Shown here one piece after another: positions 59,889 to 64,000 of a stretch of DNA of 64,000 nt; the first letter of the stretch is position 1; the number at the start of each line of letters is the position of its first letter. The translations under genes and the position numbers were made by a program. Source of the DNA: CAVXEH01 sp963805645 (lineage in GTDB: Bacteria; Chloroflexota; Limnocylindria; QHBO01); the NCBI GenBank assembly GCA_963805645.1, contig CAWDVA010000002.1:120288-184287 (forward strand). The letters run 5' to 3'. The notes under the pieces are model-generated. The model saw only the letters and a list, made by a program, of their open reading frames with translations. It had not been told where the DNA came from and did not search any database.

Positions 59889-61364
59889 GTGAGCCACGCC
59901 CCGCTCCGCGCGTCGCGTCCCTTCCTGGGTCTGATCCTCGCCGCGCTGCTGGCGGCCTGCTCCGGCGCCGCGCCGTCCACGAGCCCAGGCGTCAGCGCAC
60001 CATCGGGCTCGTTCGCGGATCGCCTGCGCGCGGCCGTCTCCGTGGACGCGATCATGACCGACCTGCAGCAGCTGCAGGCCATCGCCGACGACCACGACGG
60101 GATCCGGGCCGCCGGGACGCCGGGCTACGACGCGTCCGCCGGGTTCGTCGCCCAGGCCCTCCGCGACCTCGGCTACCAGGTGCACCTGGACTCGTTCACC
60201 CTGCCGCTCTTCAGCGAGGTGGGCGAAGGGCTCATTGGCATTCCGGGTGGCCCCGCGTTCGCCGCCGGCACCGACTTCCGGGCCATGCTCTTCAGCGCCA
60301 GCGGCGACGTCGAGGCGCGGGTCACGGCCGTCGGCTTCGATCGGGCAGCGGACCCCGGCGCCTTCACGGAGCACGCAACCGGCACCGGCTGCGCGGCGTC
60401 GGACCTTCCGACCGCCGTGCGGGGGACGATCCTGCTCGTGCAGCCCGGCCCCTGTTATCGGCGGGCGCAGGCGCAGGCCGCGCAGGAAGCCGGCGCGTTG
60501 GCGATCGTGATCGCCTATCCGCAGTGGGAGCCGGGCTACGTCCTGCGGCCGACGCTGCTGACGCCGGACGGGATCACGATCCCGGTCATCGGCGCCACCC
60601 GGGAGGTGGGCCTGGCGCTGGATGACGCGGCCACCTCGGCCAGCACGGTCCACCTGCGCATGACCACGGCCGTGGTCGATCGGCCGGTGGCCAACGTCAT
60701 CGCCGACAGCCCGGGCGGGGATCCGTCGCAGGTGATCATGCTCGGCGGTCACCTCGACTCCGTCCTGGACGGCCCGGGGATCAACGACAACGGCTCGGGC
60801 ACCATGGCCATCCTGGAGATCGCGCGCCGCCTGGCATCGGTCGGGGCTCCGCGGCTCCGCGTGCGCTTCGCCTTCTGGGCGGGCGAGGAGATCGGCCTGT
60901 ACGGCTCGCAGCACTACGTGAGCACCCTGGACGGGGCCGATCGCTCGGCGATCCGGGTCTACCTGAACTTCGACATGCTCGGCTCGCCGAACGGCGGGCG
61001 CCTGGTGTACGAGGACCGGGGCGCTGCCGCCGGCTCCGACCAGGTGACCTCCCTGTTCACCTCGACGTTCCGCTCCGAGGGTCTCACGAGCGGAACGCTC
61101 GACCTCTCGGGGGCCTCCGATCACTACAGCTTCGAGCAGGCCGGTATCCCGACCGGCGGTCTGTTCTCCGGGGCCAACGAGATCAAGACCAGCATCGCGG
61201 CCCAGACCTACGGCGGGACGAAGGACGCGTACTACGACGACTGCTACCACCGTCCCTGCGACCGCGCCGACAACGTGGATCCGGTCCTGCTCGAGCAGAT
61301 GGTGCGAACCGCCGCGTACGTGACGGGCCTGCTCGCGTCGGGAGAGGCGCGCGTTTCCGGCTGA
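59889..61364 (+). CDS. Lipoprotein M28-family metallopeptidase with PA domain
   Basis: A 491-residue secreted lipoprotein (lipobox LLAAC near residues 20-24). The zinc-peptidase blocks are GGHLDSVLDGPGINDNGSGT, FWAGEEIGLYGSQHY, LNFDMLGSPN and SGASDHYSFEQAGIP, with YHRPCDRADNV as last ligand region. A protease-associated domain is inserted at about 140-240. It should remove amino acids from peptides outside the cell. GTG 59889 is the best start; TAGTCC lies four bases before it. Confidence 0.9.
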   Translation: MSHAPLRASRPFLGLILAALLAACSGAAPSTSPGVSAPSGSFADRLRAAVSVDAIMTDLQQLQAIADDHDGIRAAGTPGYDASAGFVAQALRDLGYQVHLDSFTLPLFSEVGEGLIGIPGGPAFAAGTDFRAMLFSASGDVEARVTAVGFDRAADPGAFTEHATGTGCAASDLPTAVRGTILLVQPGPCYRRAQAQAAQEAGALAIVIAYPQWEPGYVLRPTLLTPDGITIPVIGATREVGLALDDAATSASTVHLRMTTAVVDRPVANVIADSPGGDPSQVIMLGGHLDSVLDGPGINDNGSGTMAILEIARRLASVGAPRLRVRFAFWAGEEIGLYGSQHYVSTLDGADRSAIRVYLNFDMLGSPNGGRLVYEDRGAAAGSDQVTSLFTSTFRSEGLTSGTLDLSGASDHYSFEQAGIPTGGLFSGANEIKTSIAAQTYGGTKDAYYDDCYHRPCDRADNVDPVLLEQMVRTAAYVTGLLASGEARVSG

Positions 61365-61392
61365 GGCGCTGCCGCTCGCTGGCGATGCCTTC

Positions 61393-61398
61393 TATCCT
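61393..61398 (+). promoter_or_regulatory. Leaderless-type -10 for glycerate kinase
   Basis: TATCCT ends exactly seven bases before ATG 61406. No ribosome site is present. The -35 is weak. Confidence 0.4.
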
Positions 61399-61405
61399 TA
61401 GACCG

Positions 61406-62585
61406 ATGTCATCGAGAACCCTGCAGGTGGTGATCGCCCCCGACTCGTTCGGCGGTGCGCTTGATTCGGTCGGTGTCGCTGCCGCCATCGGTGCGGGCTG
61501 GGCGCGCGTCCGTCCGTCCGACCACCTGGTCCGCGCACCCATGGCCGACGGAGGCGAGGGGACCCTGGTGGCGCTCGCGGATGCCCTGGGTGACGTCGTG
61601 CGAGCGACGCTCCATCACCGCCCACGACCCGCTCGGGCGGGAGGTTGAGGCGACCTGGCTCCTCCTCGACGGCGGCCGTGCCGCGTTCATCGAGATGGCC
61701 GAGGCCAGTGGCCTGGCCCGGCTGGCCCCGGAGGAGCGGACGCCCGACGTCGCCGGGCGCTCCTCGACACGCGGGACCGGGGAGCTGCTGAAGGCGGCGC
61801 TGGATGCCGGCGTGGAGCGGATCACCGTCGGGCTGGGGGGCTCCGCGACCACCGATGGCGGATCCGGCCTGCTTGCCGCGCTGGGTCTGCGGATGCTGGA
61901 TGCCGGCGGCAGCGACCTCCCCGACGGCGGGGCCGCCCTCGCCCGGATCGACCGGGTGGATCGCTCCGGGCTCGATCCTCGCCTCGCGGAGGTCGCGCTC
62001 ACGATCGCCAGCGACGTGACGAACACGCTCACCGGGTCCGACGGCGCGGCTGCCACGTACGGGCCCCAGAAGGGCTGCGACGCGGCCGCCGTCACCGCGC
62101 TCGACGCGGCCCTGCGCCGCTGGGGCGACGCGATCGAGAAGGCCACCGGACGCCTGGTGGCGGACCTGCCCGGCGCGGGCGCGGCGGGCGGCACCACGGC
62201 GGGCCTGCTGGGGTTCACCGCTGCCGTCCTGAAGCCCGGCGTGGAAGTGGTGGCCGGCCTGGTGGGCCTCGCCGATCACATGGCCAGCGCCGACCTGGTC
62301 ATCACCGGCGAGGGTCGAGCCGACGAGCAGACGCTCTCCGGCAAGGCGGCCATGGGCGTCGCGCGCCTGGCACGGGCCCGCGCGCCGGTGATCCTCCTCT
62401 GTGGCGGCCTGGGCGCGGGCGCCAGCGCGCTCGATGCCTCCGGCGCATTCGCCCTGGTGCAGCCGATCCTCGACAGGCCCATGGACCTGGCGACCGCCAT
62501 GGCCGACACCCAGCGGCTGCTGGAGAAGGCAGCCGAGCGGCTGGCGCGCGGCATCGGGGTGGGACTCGACCTGGCGCATGGCTGA
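61406..62585 (+). pseudogene. Glycerate kinase, frameshifted
   Basis: A glycerate kinase (GlxK/GarK type, about 392 residues if repaired) that is split between two frames. The first frame, from ATG 61406, encodes VVIAPDSFGGALDSVGVAAAI and MADGGEGTLVALADALGDVV. The rest, in the next frame, begins near 61610 with ITAHDPLGREVEA and continues through FIEMAEASGLARL, GLGGSATTDGGSGLLAALG and GEGRADEQTLSGK to TGA 62583-62585. Removing one base in ACGCTCC near 61610 joins them without gap. Everything else is intact, so this is either a recent mutation, a sequencing error or a frameshift site. It would link glycerate with phosphoglycerate for the GpgS pathway nearby. Confidence 0.82.
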
Positions 62586-63441
62586 GGGGTCGAAGGATCG
62601 GCCGAAGACGAAGCGCCGCCGCGGGCCGAGTCCGCAGAAGCTGGCCGCCGATCGCCGCAAGCGGCGAGCCGCGGTGGAGGTCGTGCTGGATCGGCTCGGC
62701 GAGCGCTACGAGCACCCCGCCTGGGCCGGGTCGCGGCTCGATGTGGTGAGCGAGCTGGTGCTCACCATCCTGGCCCAGAACACCGCCGACACCAACTCGT
62801 TCCGGGCCTTCACCGCCCTCCGGGACCGATACTCGGACTGGGATGCCGTGCTCGCCGCGCCCACCGACGAGCTGGTGGAGGTGATCCGACCCGGCGGCCT
62901 GGCACCCACCAAGGCGCCGCGCATCCAGCATGTCCTGGCGGAGGTGAAGGGGGCGCACCCTGACTGGGACCTCTCGTTCCTCGGCGAGGTCCCGCTGGAC
63001 GAGGCCCGGGACTGGCTGGTGGGCCTCCCCGGCATCGGCCGCAAGACCGCCTCGATCGTCCTGCTCTTCTGCTTCGGCCGTCCGACCATGCCGGTGGACA
63101 CCCACATCCACCGGGTGGCGCTGCGCCTGGGCCTGATCCCGCCGAAGACCGATGTCACCAGGGCCCACGACCTGCTGGAGGAGGTGCTCCGCCCCGACGA
63201 GGTCTACGCCCTGCACGTGGAGCTCATCCGCCACGGGCGCGACACCTGCCGGGCGCCGCGACCGATCTGCGGCCTCTGCCCGCTGACCGACCTCTGTCCG
63301 TACTTCACGCTGGCGTCACGCGGTCGTGCGCCGATGGCGCCGGTGCCGCGCGGGATGGCCGCCCCGGGCGAGGACGACCGCCCGGCGCGCTACCACGACG
63401 AGCTGCTGCACGGCTGGGCTCCACCCGAGGCCGCCCGCTAG
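62578..63441 (+). CDS. nth: Endonuclease III
   Basis: A 287-residue DNA glycosylase/AP lyase. LTILAQNTADTNSFRAF is the N-terminal HhH-GPD core, LPGIGRKTASIVLLF the helix-hairpin-helix with catalytic Lys, PVDTHIHRVALRL the catalytic Asp, and CRAPRPICGLCPLTDLC the 4Fe-4S loop (C-x6-C-x2-C-x5-C). A basic N-terminal extension of 35 residues and a C-terminal tail are extra. The ATG overlaps the glycerate kinase stop by eight bases. Confidence 0.93.
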   Translation: MAEGSKDRPKTKRRRGPSPQKLAADRRKRRAAVEVVLDRLGERYEHPAWAGSRLDVVSELVLTILAQNTADTNSFRAFTALRDRYSDWDAVLAAPTDELVEVIRPGGLAPTKAPRIQHVLAEVKGAHPDWDLSFLGEVPLDEARDWLVGLPGIGRKTASIVLLFCFGRPTMPVDTHIHRVALRLGLIPPKTDVTRAHDLLEEVLRPDEVYALHVELIRHGRDTCRAPRPICGLCPLTDLCPYFTLASRGRAPMAPVPRGMAAPGEDDRPARYHDELLHGWAPPEAAR

Positions 63442-63479
63442 CGCTGCCCCCGACCCTGCCGGCGGTAAGCCCGGGTGTT

Positions 63480-63597
63480 CGGGTGGCTGTCACCTGACGT
63501 CGCGGAACGCATCCGCCGGCGGGCTTCGGCGACGTGATGGTCGGGTCGCTGTTACCTGACGTCGCCGGGAGGCTCCGTGGCACGGCTTCCGCGACGA
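63480..63597. repeat. Two-copy 62-bp repeat with hairpin potential
   Basis: Two units begin at 63480 and 63542, exactly 62 bases apart. Both start CGGGTnGCTGTnACCTGACG and contain GTCGC, then after a divergent middle GGCTTC followed by GCGACG. The ends pair (ACGTCGC with GCGACGT in unit 1, CGTCGC with GCGACG in unit 2), so each folds into a hairpin although the middles differ. They fill most of the 270-base gap between nth and the HesB-like gene. No gene is seen in this gap. Confidence 0.7.
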
Positions 63598-63652
63598 TAC
63601 GTTCTGCTGGCCGTAACCCCGATCCGCGGAGCGCCCGCCGGTGGCCCGGCGT

Positions 63653-63658
63653 TTGACA
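63653..63658 (+). promoter_or_regulatory. Perfect -35 hexamer before the HesB-like gene
   Basis: TTGACA is present, but the nearest -10 (TAGGGT, 63682-63687) is 23 bases away, too far for a normal promoter. It may be fortuitous or need an activator. Confidence 0.3.
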
Positions 63659-63683
63659 TGGGCGCGCGATCCGCGAGAGGGTA

Positions 63684-63709
63684 GGGTGCCTACCCGCAAG
63701 GAGGCACCC
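63684..63709 (+). promoter_or_regulatory. Hairpin that can hide the ribosome site
   Basis: GGGTGCCT (63684-63691) pairs perfectly with AGGCACCC (63702-63709). The right arm includes part of the AAGGAGG ribosome site of the gene at 63711, so folding would block translation. If transcription starts after TAGGGT at 63682-63687, the left arm would not be in the RNA and the structure would not form. Confidence 0.4.
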
Positions 63710-63710
63710 C

Positions 63711-63998
63711 ATGCTGAAGATCACCCACGACGCCGCTGTGGCACTCACCTCCGCACGAGCGGCGGCCGGTGCGCCCGACGAGTTCGGGGCCCGCTTCTCC
63801 ATCGCCAACGCTCCCGAGCAGGGGGGCGCGCGCCTGGCCATCACCTTCGTCGACGGGCCCGCGCAGGGCGACGACGTCACCGAGCAGGAGGGGCTGAGCG
63901 TCTACGTCGCCCCCGAGCTGGTCCAGGCGATCCCGGAGGCCACCGTCGATGCCAAGCCGATGGATGGCGAGACCCAGCTCGTCCTCGAGCGCGCCTAG
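63711..63998 (+). CDS. HesB/IscA-like protein without cysteines
   Basis: A 95-residue protein with the fold of the HesB/IscA A-type carrier family: LKITHDAAVALTSARAAAG at the N-terminus, ARLAITFVDGPAQGDDVTEQEGLSVYVAPELVQ and a C-terminal strand. The three conserved cysteines that bind Fe or Fe-S in IscA are absent; the protein has no Cys at all. Such proteins occur singly in Actinomycetota and Chloroflexota and are annotated as Fe-S or adhesin-like. An Fe-S carrier role is therefore doubtful. AAGGAGG lies six to seven bases before the ATG. Confidence 0.75.
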   Translation: MLKITHDAAVALTSARAAAGAPDEFGARFSIANAPEQGGARLAITFVDGPAQGDDVTEQEGLSVYVAPELVQAIPEATVDAKPMDGETQLVLERA

Positions 63999-64000
63999 TC

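Noticed and set aside
61365..61648. Separate small gene at the start of glycerate kinase
   Set aside because: Its product is the normal N-terminus of glycerate kinase and the rest follows in the next frame, so one frameshifted gene is the simpler reading.
63480..63597. CRISPR array
   Set aside because: Only two units, 62-base period, conserved parts at both ends with paired arms, and no cas genes.
1..64000. tRNA or rRNA genes
   Set aside because: No cloverleaf with CCA-adjacent acceptor or conserved rRNA sequence was recognised in the gaps by eye; a covariance-model search could still find one.

Overview
This is 64 kb of GC-rich, tightly packed bacterial DNA. I see about 47 protein genes and no rRNA, tRNA, CRISPR array, insertion sequence or phage gene. 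The content suggests a free-living Chloroflexota bacterium of the Limnocylindria/Ellin6529 type; Actinomycetota is the main alternative. The reasons are an inositol-lipid operon, a glucosyl-3-phosphoglycerate synthase, an R3H/SpoIIIAA-type ATPase, a c-di-AMP receptor, LiaF-like proteins and a complex I locus. The assignment is inference from gene content, not from a marker gene. Many genes overlap as ATGA or GTGA, GTG and TTG starts are common, and three genes appear to start at CTG.

Layout. 1-4951: end of a LiaI/LiaF-like membrane gene, then a strong promoter with a long hairpin-rich leader before an ABC exporter (ATPase, small basic protein, permease) and two tandem-GNAT genes. 5076-6554: lipoprotein nucleoside hydrolase. 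6556-12837: a minus-strand operon for phosphatidylinositol-type lipids (ArsR regulator, CDP-alcohol phosphotransferase, inositol-phosphate synthase, two acyltransferases, PHP-domain protein, PimA-like glycosyltransferase). 12893-17588: a degenerate ABC ATPase with a membrane partner, an MFS exporter, a sortase whose catalytic Cys is Ser, and trehalose-phosphatase. 17575-25281: trehalose-phosphate synthase behind nuoN-M-L-K-J. 25264-28919: an ECF sigma factor and a membrane-anchored beta-propeller partner. 28986-38618: a HAD hydrolase and the rest of complex I (nuoA-B-C-D-H, a NuoI-NuoE fusion, a divergent NuoF, and a NuoG/GltD/NuoI-like fusion).

38648-49815: a possible nucleotidyltransferase-fold protein, DinB-like protein, c-di-AMP receptor, LiaF-like protein, a small membrane protein in frame behind tmk, tmk, R3H-ATPase, GNAT, pdxT, pdxS, HNH nuclease and CCA-adding enzyme. 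49835-53116: a DeoC homologue without its catalytic residues, galE and a DEAD-box helicase. 53141-56471: ClC channel with MarR regulator, and a ligase-like protein without the nucleophilic lysine. 56537-63998: two glycosyltransferases tied to glycerate-based solutes (one fused to two UspA domains), an M28 peptidase lipoprotein, a frameshifted glycerate kinase, endonuclease III, a 62-bp repeated hairpin pair and a cysteine-free HesB-like protein.

Themes. Envelope lipids and solutes for dry or saline stress (inositol lipids, trehalose, glucosylglycerate) sit beside energy metabolism; otsA directly follows nuoN. Several proteins keep a known fold but have lost catalytic or metal-binding residues (NuoE, NuoF, DeoC, DNA ligase, ABC ATPase, sortase, HesB). 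The most unusual part is the complex I input module, where the NADH-side subunits are degenerate and a GltD-type flavoprotein is fused between NuoG-like and NuoI-like iron-sulfur domains.
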